From an uncultured Clostridia bacterium (GTDB lineage Bacteria > Bacillota_A > Clostridia > TANB77 > CAG-508), in contig CAKOYL010000011.1 of assembly GCA_934130705.1 (NCBI GenBank), positions 1 to 24,825 of the forward strand: DNA of 24,825 nt, read 5' to 3'. Below the pieces are notes generated by a model, which saw only the letters and a program-made list of their open reading frames with translations, was not told where the DNA came from and ran no database searches. Each line of letters opens with the position of its first letter. Within the stretch, counting starts at the first letter, position 1. Positions 1 through 7,749 of the stretch are shown in pieces. The position numbers and the translations under genes are program-made.

Positions 1-192
1 AATATGGCTGCTGGACCAGCTTCATATGGTATGACAGATACAATGGGAAGAATGCACTCAGATGCACAATTTGCAGGTTCATCTTCAGTACCAGCACATG
101 TAGAAATGATGGGATTAATCGGTATGGGTAATAACCCAATGGTTGGTGCATCAGTTGCAGTAGCTGTTGCAGTTGAAGAAGCAATGAAATAA
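1..192 (+). CDS. GGGtGRT family protein, C-terminal part (partial)
   Basis: The reading frame is open from the first base, so the N-terminus lies outside the window; about 63 residues remain. The tail contains GPASYGMTDTMGRMHSDAQF, then SSSVPAHVEMMG, then GMGNNPMVGASVAVAVAVEE. I recognise this as the end of the GGGtGRT protein family, roughly 330 residues long and common in Clostridia and other anaerobes; the name-giving Gly-rich motif would lie just upstream of the window. The biochemical role is not established, so none is assigned. The stop at 190-192 is followed by an AGGAGGGG sequence leading only into a 12-codon reading frame, and no good terminator is visible before enolase. The family call rests on recalled sequence similarity and is fairly secure. 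Confidence 0.8.
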   Translation, partial: NMAAGPASYGMTDTMGRMHSDAQFAGSSSVPAHVEMMGLIGMGNNPMVGASVAVAVAVEEAMK

Positions 193-250
193 TTTTTAGA
201 AGGAGGGGAAAGTAAATGATTAATTTTATCAATTACTTTGCCCTTTTTGA

Positions 251-279
251 TTAACTTTTTAATAAGTGCTTCATAATAT
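251..279 (+). promoter_or_regulatory. Possible sigma-A promoter for eno
   Basis: TTAACT (251-256) and TAATAT (274-279) are separated by 17 bases in the gap between the GGGtGRT gene and eno. The -35 element is weak. In such AT-rich DNA the match is only suggestive. Confidence 0.3.
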
Positions 280-309
280 AAATAGAATTAAAAAATGAGA
301 AAGGAATGA

Positions 310-1623
<1,314 letters not shown>

Positions 1624-1627
1624 TTGT

Positions 1628-1658
1628 AAAAAGTACAAGAAAAAACTTGTACTTTTTT
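1628..1658 (+). terminator. Rho-independent terminator of eno
   Basis: AAGTACAAG (1631-1639) pairs with CTTGTACTT (1646-1654) around an A6 loop. Flanking A and T runs extend the stem, and the 3' side runs into a T tract. It starts four bases after the eno stop codon. Confidence 0.9.
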
Positions 1659-1675
1659 GTATTTAATGATATGAT
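1647..1675 (+). promoter_or_regulatory. Possible promoter of the rml operon
   Basis: TTGTAC (1647-1652) and TATGAT (1670-1675) are 17 bases apart. The -35-like hexamer sits in the right arm of the eno terminator. The -10 is good and the -35 poor. It is the best candidate in the short eno-rmlD gap. Confidence 0.35.
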
Positions 1676-1719
1676 AAACACGAAAAAAATAAAGACTAAA
1701 ATATGAAAGGAAGATAGAA

Positions 1720-2586
1720 ATGAAGATTTTAGTAACAGGTGCAAATGGAATGTTAGCAAAAGAAGTTAAAGAAAGATTTGGAAAAGAAAACGAAATAATA
1801 GCAACAGATGTAGCAGAATTAGATATTACAAACGAAAAAGCGGTAATGGATTATATAATGAATCTAAAGCCAGAATATATTATAAATTGTGCAGCATATA
1901 CAGCAGTAGACAAAGCAGAAGAAAATTATGAATTAGCAGACAAAATAAATGGAGATGGACCAGCTAATTTAGCAAAAGCAGCAAAAAGCGCTGGTGCAAA
2001 ACTTGTACATATTTCAACAGATTATGTATTTGGTGGAGAATTAGATGTTTCAAAAGATTATAAAGAAGATGACCCAAAAGCTCCAGTAACAGCATATGGA
2101 AAAACAAAATTGCGTGGAGAAGAAGGAATTTCATCAAATATGGATGAATACTACATATTTAGAACAGCATGGTTATATGGAGTTGGAGGAAATAATTTTG
2201 TAAAAACAATGACAAAATTAGGTTCTACTAGGGATGAAATAAATGTAGTATCAGACCAACATGGAAGTCCAACATATGCAAAAGACTTAACAGAAATAAT
2301 ATATCAAGCAATAGAAAAACAAATACCATACGGAATATACAATGCAACAAACGAAGGATACACAACATGGTATGATTTTACAAAAGAAATCCTAAAAGAA
2401 CAAGGAATTGAATGTAAAGTGAACCCAGTAACAACAGAAGAATATATAGAAATGATGAAAGTTACACAAGCCAAAAGACCATTTAATTCACAAATGTCAA
2501 AAGAAAAACTTGAAAAATGTGGAATAAAAGTTCCAGATTGGAAAGATGGATTAAGAAGATATTTAGAAGAAGAAAGATGTCAATAG
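1720..2586 (+). CDS. rmlD: dTDP-4-dehydrorhamnose reductase
   Basis: Last step of dTDP-L-rhamnose synthesis: NAD(P)H-dependent reduction of dTDP-4-dehydro-L-rhamnose in the cytosol. The 288 residues fit the family. It is an extended SDR Rossmann protein: nucleotide-binding [11 protein letters not shown] at residues 5-15, [14 protein letters not shown] (a RmlD signature), STDYVFGG, and the catalytic [10 protein letters not shown] (Tyr-x-x-x-Lys). Later come [15 protein letters not shown] and [12 protein letters not shown], typical of substrate-binding loops. The usual TGANGQLG reads TGANGMLA here, a mild deviation. GAAAGGAAG precedes the ATG. It is first of the four rml genes, about 77 bases ahead of rmlA, and the spacer contains two hairpins. 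Confidence 0.95.
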   Translation: MKILVTGANGMLAKEVKERFGKENEIIATDVAELDITNEKAVMDYIMNLKPEYIINCAAYTAVDKAEENYELADKINGDGPANLAKAAKSAGAKLVHISTDYVFGGELDVSKDYKEDDPKAPVTAYGKTKLRGEEGISSNMDEYYIFRTAWLYGVGGNNFVKTMTKLGSTRDEINVVSDQHGSPTYAKDLTEIIYQAIEKQIPYGIYNATNEGYTTWYDFTKEILKEQGIECKVNPVTTEEYIEMMKVTQAKRPFNSQMSKEKLEKCGIKVPDWKDGLRRYLEEERCQ

Positions 2587-2650
2587 GGATGCCCTTTTTG
2601 ACAAATTTCAAGTTAGTCAAAGTGTCGATGGGGACAACCTCATTGGACAG
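2587..2650 (+). repeat. Hairpin-rich spacer between rmlD and rmlA, REP-like
   Basis: Two adjacent stem-loops fill the spacer. TTTGAC (2597-2602) pairs with GTCAAA (2616-2621). Then 2623-2649 folds as a bulged stem in which TGTC pairs with GACA and ATGGGG pairs with CCTCAT around an ACAA loop. This patch is clearly more GC-rich than its surroundings and shares the core ATGGGGAC with the larger palindromic element at 4171-4275. There is no T tract, so it is not a simple terminator. The rmlA ribosome binding site follows directly. Confidence 0.45.
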
Positions 2651-2663
2651 TAAGGAGGAAATA

Positions 2664-3536
2664 ATGAAAAATAGAAAAGGAATAATATTAGCAGGAGGAA
2701 GTGGAACAAGACTATACCCATTAACACTTGCAATATCAAAACAAATAATGCCAGTATATGACAAACCAATGATATACTACCCATTATCAGTATTAATGGA
2801 AGCAGGAATAAAAGAAGTATTAATAATATCAACACCAAGAGATGCTGAAACATTCAAAACACTTTTAGGTGATGGTTCACAATGGGGAATGACATTTGAA
2901 TATAAAATACAACAAAAACCAAATGGACTTGCAGAAGCATTTATCATAGGAGAAGACTTTATAGGAGAAGACAATGTTGCAATGATATTAGGAGATAACA
3001 TGTTTTATGGTTCACACTTATCAGAAATGCTAAAAAGAGCAAATGAAAGAGAAAATGAATCAACGATATTTGGTTACCAAGTAAAAGACCCAAGAGCATA
3101 TGGAGTAGTAGAAATAGATGAAACAGGAAAAGCTGTATCTATAGAAGAAAAACCAGAAAATCCAAAATCAAATTATGCAGTACCAGGACTATATTTCTAT
3201 ACAAATGATGTAATAGAAATAGCAAAAAATGTAAAACCTTCAGCAAGAGGAGAACTAGAAATAACAACAGTAAATGAAGAATATATGAAAATGAACAAAT
3301 TATATGTAGAAACATTTGGAAGAGGAATGACATGGTTTGATACAGGAACACATGATGCATTACTAGAAACAGCAAGTTTTGTACAAACAATAGAAAAAAG
3401 ACAAGGAATGCAAGTATGTTGTCCAGAAGAAATAGCTTATCAAAAAGGTTGGATAACTGCAGAACAATTATCAAAATTAGCTGATAAATATATGAAAACA
3501 GACTATGGAAAATATTTAAAAGAACTAGTTAAATAA
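2664..3536 (+). CDS. rmlA: Glucose-1-phosphate thymidylyltransferase
   Basis: First committed step of the rhamnose pathway: dTTP + glucose-1-phosphate to dTDP-glucose + PPi. The frame is open back to 2517, inside rmlD, but AAGGAGGAA just before the ATG at 2664 sets the start and gives 290 residues, the standard length. Motifs: [16 protein letters not shown] at residues 6-21 (nucleotidyltransferase loop with catalytic Arg16), [40 protein letters not shown] (metal-binding Asp), [29 protein letters not shown], and [17 protein letters not shown] near the C-terminus. All are canonical for RmlA of the hexose-1-phosphate nucleotidyltransferase family. It is second gene of the operon. Confidence 0.96.
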   Translation: MKNRKGIILAGGSGTRLYPLTLAISKQIMPVYDKPMIYYPLSVLMEAGIKEVLIISTPRDAETFKTLLGDGSQWGMTFEYKIQQKPNGLAEAFIIGEDFIGEDNVAMILGDNMFYGSHLSEMLKRANERENESTIFGYQVKDPRAYGVVEIDETGKAVSIEEKPENPKSNYAVPGLYFYTNDVIEIAKNVKPSARGELEITTVNEEYMKMNKLYVETFGRGMTWFDTGTHDALLETASFVQTIEKRQGMQVCCPEEIAYQKGWITAEQLSKLADKYMKTDYGKYLKELVK

Positions 3537-3578
3537 TTTTAGATAATTAAAAAATGTGTCAAAGAAAGGATGAAGAAA

Positions 3579-4166
3579 ATGGAAAAATTTAAAAGAATAG
3601 ATACTTCAATAGAAGGTGTTTGCATAATTGAACCAACAGTATTTGGCGATAATAGAGGTTATTTCATGGAAACATATAGTAAAAAAGATTTTGAAGAAAT
3701 TGGATTAAACTATGACTTTGTACAAGACAATCAATCAAAATCAAAAAAAGGAGTATTAAGAGGACTTCACTTCCAAAAAGAAAATACACAAGCAAAATTA
3801 GTTAGATGTATAAAAGGAGAAGTATTTGATGTTGCAGTAGACTTAAGACCAGGAAGCAAAACTTATGGAAAATGGGAAGGTGTTGTGTTAACAGAAGAAA
3901 ATAAAAAAATGTTTATGATACCAAAAGGATTTGCACATGGATTTTTAGTATTATCAGACGAAGCAGAATTTGCTTACAAATGTGATGATATTTATAACCA
4001 TGAAGCAGAAGGTGGACTAGCTTGGAATGATCCTGATGTTGGAATCAATTGGCCTATGGGAGATTTAAATGTGGAAGAGCTACTAACATCAGAAAAAGAC
4101 GGAAAATGGCCATCACTAAAAGAATTAAAACAAACAGACTTGTTTGAAAAATTCAGACGTTCTTAA
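3579..4166 (+). CDS. rmlC: dTDP-4-dehydrorhamnose 3,5-epimerase
   Basis: Double epimerisation of dTDP-4-keto-6-deoxyglucose to the L-rhamno form. It is a cupin-fold protein of 195 residues. Motifs: EPTVFGDNRGYFMETY, QDNQSKSKKGVLRGLHFQ (with the catalytic His of RGLHFQ), LVRCIKGEVFDVAVDLR, GSKTYGKWEGVVL, IPKGFAHGFLVLSD, and the C-terminal LAWNDPDVGINWP. An in-frame ATG at 3570 would put the Shine-Dalgarno AAAGAAAGGA on top of the start, so I chose ATG 3579, nine bases later and at normal spacing. The stop is five bases before the left arm of a large inverted repeat that separates it from rmlB. Confidence 0.95.
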   Translation: MEKFKRIDTSIEGVCIIEPTVFGDNRGYFMETYSKKDFEEIGLNYDFVQDNQSKSKKGVLRGLHFQKENTQAKLVRCIKGEVFDVAVDLRPGSKTYGKWEGVVLTEENKKMFMIPKGFAHGFLVLSDEAEFAYKCDDIYNHEAEGGLAWNDPDVGINWPMGDLNVEELLTSEKDGKWPSLKELKQTDLFEKFRRS

Positions 4167-4170
4167 GAAG

Positions 4171-4275
4171 TTCAACCAATGGGGACGTTGTTCAAATGGT
4201 TGAATAAATAAAAATGAAATAATAGATATAATTAATAAGGGTTCAACCATTTGAACAACGTCCCCACTGGTTGAG
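4171..4275 (+). repeat. BIME/REP-like inverted repeat between rmlC and rmlB
   Basis: The arm at 4172-4204 and the arm at 4242-4274 are reverse complements over 33 bases with one mismatch, separated by a 37-base AT-rich spacer. Each arm is itself a small hairpin: TTCAACCA (4171-4178) with TGGTTGAA (4197-4204), and TTCAACCA (4242-4249) with TGGTTGA (4268-4274), around a core containing GGGGACGTTGTTC or its complement. Two inverted palindromic units with a short spacer match the layout of bacterial interspersed mosaic elements mobilised by TnpA-REP (RAYT) transposases. No transposase lies in the window. As RNA the whole element would form a very stable long stem just ahead of the rmlB ribosome binding site. 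Confidence 0.7.
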
Positions 4276-4293
4276 CGGAAGGAAGGAAAAAAG

Positions 4294-5262
4294 ATGAGTA
4301 AAAATGTATTAGTAACAGGTGCTGCAGGATTTATAGGAGCAAACTTTGCAGAATATTTTGTAAACAAACATCCAGATTATAATGTAATAGTTTTAGATAA
4401 ATTAACATATGCTGGAAATTTAGATAATTTGAAAAAAGTAATGGATAAAATAACATTTGTACAAGGAGATATATGTGACTTTGATTTTGTATTAGAATTA
4501 TTTAAAAAATATGACATAAATGGTGTAATCCATTTTGCAGCAGAATCACATGTTGATAACAGTATAAAAAATCCATTCATATTTACACATACAAATGTAA
4601 TGGGAACACATACTTTACTAGAAGCCGCAAAACAAGTGTGGGGAGAAGGTAGCCCAAATAAATTTGTTCATATTTCAACAGATGAAGTTTATGGTTCACT
4701 TAAAGAAGATGGATATTTTACAGAAAAATCTCCAATCAAACCAAGTAGTCCATATTCAGCATCTAAAGCAAGTTCAGATTTAATCGCATTAGCATACAAA
4801 GAAACATTCAAAATGAATGTAAATGTAACAAACTGTTCAAATAACTACGGACCATATCAACACAATGAAAAATTAATCCCACATATGATTAAATTAGCAT
4901 TAAATAATGAAAAATTACCAGTTTATGGTGAAGGATTAAATATTAGAGACTGGTTATATGTAGAAGACCACTGCGAAGCAATAGACTTAGTATTCCATAA
5001 TGGAGTAGCTGGAGAAAGATATAATATTGGTGGACACAATGAAAGAAGAAATATAGAAATCGTTAAACTAATTTTACAAAGATTAGGAAAATCAGAAGAT
5101 TTAATCGAACACGTAGCTGACAGAAAAGGACATGACTATAGATATGCTATAGACCCAACAAAAATCAAAAATGAATTAGGTTGGTATCCAAAAACAAAAT
5201 TTGAAGATGGTATTGTTAAAACTATTGATTGGTACTTAGCAAATCCAGATTGGTTAAAATAG
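4294..5262 (+). CDS. rmlB: dTDP-glucose 4,6-dehydratase
   Basis: Second step of dTDP-rhamnose synthesis: NAD-dependent dehydration of dTDP-glucose to the 4-keto-6-deoxy sugar. Extended SDR protein of 322 residues, slightly short against the usual 330-350. Motifs: VLVTGAAGFIGANF at residues 5-18 (NAD binding), LDKLTYAGNLDNL, HFAAESHVDNSI, HISTDEVYGSL (with the Asp-Glu pair specific for dehydratases), PYSASKASSDLI (Tyr-x-x-x-Lys), NNYGPYQHNEKLIPHMI, NIRDWLYVEDHCEAI and GERYNIGGHNERRN. GGAAGGAAGG precedes the ATG. It is last in the operon; the usual order elsewhere often begins with rmlB or rmlA, so D-A-C-B is a rearranged order. Confidence 0.96.
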   Translation: MSKNVLVTGAAGFIGANFAEYFVNKHPDYNVIVLDKLTYAGNLDNLKKVMDKITFVQGDICDFDFVLELFKKYDINGVIHFAAESHVDNSIKNPFIFTHTNVMGTHTLLEAAKQVWGEGSPNKFVHISTDEVYGSLKEDGYFTEKSPIKPSSPYSASKASSDLIALAYKETFKMNVNVTNCSNNYGPYQHNEKLIPHMIKLALNNEKLPVYGEGLNIRDWLYVEDHCEAIDLVFHNGVAGERYNIGGHNERRNIEIVKLILQRLGKSEDLIEHVADRKGHDYRYAIDPTKIKNELGWYPKTKFEDGIVKTIDWYLANPDWLK

Positions 5263-5281
5263 AATTTTTTTAAAAGATAAA

Positions 5282-5330
5282 AAGAAAAGATTACAATAAA
5301 ACTATATTTTATTGTAACCTTTCTTTTTTT
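5282..5330. terminator. Bidirectional terminator between rmlB and the SpoVB-like gene
   Basis: TTACAATAAAA (5291-5301) pairs perfectly with TTTTATTGTAA (5307-5317) around CTATA. A-rich sequence lies before and a T tract after, so it can work on both strands. The stop codon of the minus-strand gene (5302-5304) lies in the loop, and its last codons form the stem. Confidence 0.85.
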
Positions 5331-6813
5331 GTATTGTATTTAAAAAAATAAAATTAGCTAAATAAATAAATATAAACAATAAAATATTACAAAGTAAATT
5401 TAATTTTAAATCAATCAAATTAAAATGAATAATACACAAAATTAAATAAGAAATAATGCTACAAATAATAGGAATTATTATCCAATCTATAATATTTAAT
5501 TTCATTTTAGAATATTTTATCATCTGAAAAAGACTCACAAAAAAGTTTAGTATTTCACTTATAAATATTGATATTATATAGCCATTTATTCCATAAATAG
5601 GAAGCAAAAAGTATATAAAGCATATAGTTATACTCAAATCTAAAATATTGCAACACATAACTCCAAATTGTTTATTTAGCCCCTTTAATATACTATCAAT
5701 AATATTATCCATATACATAAAGAAAATCAAAGGAGCTAGAATCTTAAAATAAAATCCCGCTTCTAAGTTATTATATATTACTAATCCAAGTTCATTTGAA
5801 AAAAATAAAAATATACTACAAACACAAAATGAGAAAGCAGATGTTAATCTAAATATTTTATTACTAATATAATTAATTGCCTTGTAGTTTTTTTGAGCCA
5901 AATAAGTCGAAAATTCTGGAATTAAAAGCATACTATAAGAACTCATAAAAACAATAGGAAAATTAATAACAGGCATAACCATTCCATTTACAATACCATA
6001 TTTAGAAAGAGACTCTGAACAAGACAAGCCAGACTTTTCAAGTTGAGTAGGAATAATAAGTTGTTTTAAAGTTGAAAGACCTGAACGTATATAAGAAGTA
6101 ATTGCAACAGGAGCAGCTATTTTTACAATATTTGTTTTTTCTCCAAAAGAACGAACATCATCTAATTTTTTCTTTCTAATATCTAATTTATATAAAATAT
6201 AAATCAAAATGAAAGAACATACCTCTGATATAACATCAGCTAAAATTAAAGAAATACAAACCAATTCTACGCCATTCTTAATATTAATTTGTAATAAGAT
6301 AAGAGTTGCAATAAATTTAATAACAAATTCAAAAATCTGTGAAATAGCATTTTTGTAAGCCTTTCTAACAGAATTGAAATAAGCATTAATACAAGCTGAC
6401 ATAGCAATAAAAGGCAAACCAATAGCAATATAAAATAAAGGTTTACTTGAAACCCTATTATGTAAGCAAACAGATGTAATAAAATTTGAAAAAATAATAA
6501 TTAAAATCCCTGCAACAACACCAAGCAACAAACTAAAAAAAATGCAAGTTCTAACAGCTTTTATTCCAGTTTTTTTATTTTCCAACGCAAACTTTTCAGA
6601 AACAATACAAGTAACAGCAATATTTAAACCAGAAGTAGCAACTGTAATAAAAAATAAATATACAGCCATTACTAAACTAAAAATACCAACTGCTTCAGAA
6701 CCAATTTTATTAGAAATATATATATTAAAAACCAATGTTACAAATCTCATAATTAATGCTGTTATAGTTAGAATTGTACCATTTATTAAAAACAATTTAC
6801 TTTTTTTTCTCAA
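5302..6813 (-). CDS. SpoVB-like polysaccharide/lipid flippase (MOP superfamily)
   Basis: Integral membrane protein of 503 residues with about 12-14 hydrophobic segments, starting MRKKSKLFLINGTILTITAL. The pattern (N-terminal NGTILTITALIMRF, then IGSEAVGIFSLVMAVY, then SGLNIAVTCIVSE) is that of the SpoVB/MurJ/RfbX branch of the MOP exporter superfamily, which moves lipid-linked glycans across the membrane. SpoVB is needed for cortex synthesis in Bacillus. SpoVB proper or a general polysaccharide flippase are both possible. The start is a TTG at 6811-6813 with AAGGTG seven bases ahead; no better start is seen. It converges on the rml operon and so is not co-transcribed with it. A CATAAATTA sequence about 40 bases upstream resembles mother-cell sigma-factor -10 elements. 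Confidence 0.8.
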   Translation of the reverse strand: MRKKSKLFLINGTILTITALIMRFVTLVFNIYISNKIGSEAVGIFSLVMAVYLFFITVATSGLNIAVTCIVSEKFALENKKTGIKAVRTCIFFSLLLGVVAGILIIIFSNFITSVCLHNRVSSKPLFYIAIGLPFIAMSACINAYFNSVRKAYKNAISQIFEFVIKFIATLILLQINIKNGVELVCISLILADVISEVCSFILIYILYKLDIRKKKLDDVRSFGEKTNIVKIAAPVAITSYIRSGLSTLKQLIIPTQLEKSGLSCSESLSKYGIVNGMVMPVINFPIVFMSSYSMLLIPEFSTYLAQKNYKAINYISNKIFRLTSAFSFCVCSIFLFFSNELGLVIYNNLEAGFYFKILAPLIFFMYMDNIIDSILKGLNKQFGVMCCNILDLSITICFIYFLLPIYGINGYIISIFISEILNFFVSLFQMIKYSKMKLNIIDWIIIPIICSIISYLILCIIHFNLIDLKLNLLCNILLFIFIYLANFIFLNTIQKKKGYNKI

Positions 6814-6849
6814 AACAATTCACCTTATTAAAAATATTTTTTTAGCTAG

Positions 6850-6858
6850 TAATTTATG
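6850..6858 (-). promoter_or_regulatory. Possible sigma-E/sigma-K-type -10 element
   Basis: On the minus strand CATAAATTA fits CATA-N3-TA, the -10 pattern of mother-cell sporulation sigma factors, upstream of the SpoVB-like gene. No convincing -35 element is visible and chance matches are common in this base composition. Confidence 0.2.
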
Positions 6859-6882
6859 CAACAAAATAAAAAATTAATATAA

Positions 6883-6911
6883 TTGACAGAGCATAAATTG
6901 CGTGATAGAAT
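6883..6911 (+). promoter_or_regulatory. Sigma-A promoter for the gene at 6974
   Basis: A consensus TTGACA (6883-6888) and TAGAAT (6906-6911) are separated by exactly 17 bases. This leaves a leader of about 55 bases before the AAAGGAGG of the downstream gene. Confidence 0.75.
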
Positions 6912-6973
6912 GTGAACATGTAGTATTTGTAATAGATCAGTAATTTTATTTTATGCTAAAGGAGGAAAAAATC

Positions 6974-7519
6974 ATGATGGAAAGTAGCAAAAAGATATTT
7001 CGAAGATTTGGAATAACAAAGCATAAGTTAAATTGGAAAAATAAGTATTGCATTGAATTTGAACCTAAGTATTATTGCAGTGAAGAATTGTTAGACGCAA
7101 AAACAACTTTTAATATTTGGCAAATGTGGTTGAGCAACCGGAAAAAACCAGTAATTATACTCGATAAAAATGAGGAAGAAACATATAAAATTATTCAGGA
7201 AATCTTGAATGAGATAAAAAATAATAGTAGCTTAAAATTGGAGGAAACAACTTTATTTTATCTTGATTTAGAGTATATTTTATACAGTTTCATTAAAACA
7301 TCACAATTTGAGAAAATATTAGAGGAAATAGGTGAGTATATAATATCACAAAAGTATAGTGCTGTGGTAATCAATAATATTTATTTGCTAGAATACAGAG
7401 GAAATTCTGAATTTAGTAAATTTATTTCGGTTATAAAAAATAATGCATATATTATAGGGTTTTCAAGTAAAAATGAAAAAATTATTAAAGAATATGCTGA
7501 TGAATACTTATTGATTTAG
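6974..7519 (+). CDS. Unrecognised 181-residue cytosolic protein
   Basis: I do not recognise the family. The frame is open from 6953, but AAAGGAGG (6958-6965) lies inside that stretch, so the start is ATG 6974 or the next codon. There is no signal peptide or membrane segment. Beta-alpha alternation is apparent: KPVIILDKNEEETYKIIQEI at about 57-76, LFYLDLEYILYSFI, then KYSAVVINNIYLLEYRG and IIGFSSKNEKIIKEY at the end. The VVINNIYLLE stretch looks like the strand of a P-loop NTPase Walker B, and IIGFSS like a sensor strand, but no Walker A motif is present, so a degenerate NTPase fold is only a guess. It has its own consensus promoter and a following hairpin, so it is probably monocistronic. Confidence 0.75.
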   Translation: MMESSKKIFRRFGITKHKLNWKNKYCIEFEPKYYCSEELLDAKTTFNIWQMWLSNRKKPVIILDKNEEETYKIIQEILNEIKNNSSLKLEETTLFYLDLEYILYSFIKTSQFEKILEEIGEYIISQKYSAVVINNIYLLEYRGNSEFSKFISVIKNNAYIIGFSSKNEKIIKEYADEYLLI

Positions 7520-7529
7520 ATCTAAAATA

Positions 7530-7553
7530 GGGGCTTATAATAATATAAGCCTC
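7530..7553 (+). terminator. Hairpin after the 181-residue gene
   Basis: GGGGCTTATA (7530-7539) pairs with TATAAGCCTC (7544-7553) with one G-T pair and a 4-base loop, 10 bases after the stop codon. No clean T run follows, so termination may be weak. Confidence 0.5.
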
Positions 7554-7575
7554 TTAAAAATATTATTATAATGGT

Positions 7576-7604
7576 TTGACAAATTAAAGAAAATGTGATA
7601 ATAT
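7576..7604 (+). promoter_or_regulatory. Sigma-A promoter for the MATE-kinase gene
   Basis: TTGACA (7576-7581), a 17-base spacer and TAATAT (7599-7604). Transcription would start near 7611, giving an unusually long leader of about 140 bases before the coding sequence. Confidence 0.75.
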
Positions 7605-7660
7605 AAATAACTGTGAATAACACAAATAACAAAAAATAGCACAAATGGTATAATTGGAAA

Positions 7661-7720
7661 CGAACATTATTCAAAAAGAATAATGACTAACGAACAACAC
7701 AAAAAGTGTTGTATTTTTTT
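7661..7720 (+). promoter_or_regulatory. Leader with tandem hairpins ending in an intrinsic terminator
   Basis: Two similar modules follow one another. Each begins with AACGAA and then a hairpin with an A5 loop: CATTATTC (7665-7672) with GAATAATG (7678-7685), and CAACAC (7695-7700) with GTGTTG (7706-7711). The second is followed by a T7 tract (7714-7720), so it looks like an intrinsic terminator inside the transcribed leader, 30 bases before the MATE-kinase start. This suggests transcription attenuation. I compared it with guanidine-II (mini-ykkC) RNA, which also has two hairpins with ACGR, but there the ACGR is in the loops, so it does not fit. Confidence 0.5.
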
Positions 7721-7749
7721 GTTAAAAACAAAAATAAAAGGAGGAACAA

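Noticed and set aside
216..254. 12-codon reading frame with a strong AGGAGGGG ribosome binding site after the GGGtGRT gene
   Set aside because: The peptide is only 12 residues with no recognisable feature, and purine-rich stretches are common here. It could be a leader peptide for eno but nothing supports it further.
2517..2663. Longer N-terminus for rmlA overlapping the end of rmlD
   Set aside because: The extra 49 residues are absent from the RmlA family, and AAGGAGGAA lies directly before ATG 2664.
7661..7720. Guanidine-II (mini-ykkC) riboswitch
   Set aside because: Two hairpins and ACGA are present, but the ACGA lies 5' of each stem and the loops are A5; the riboswitch needs ACGR in the loops.
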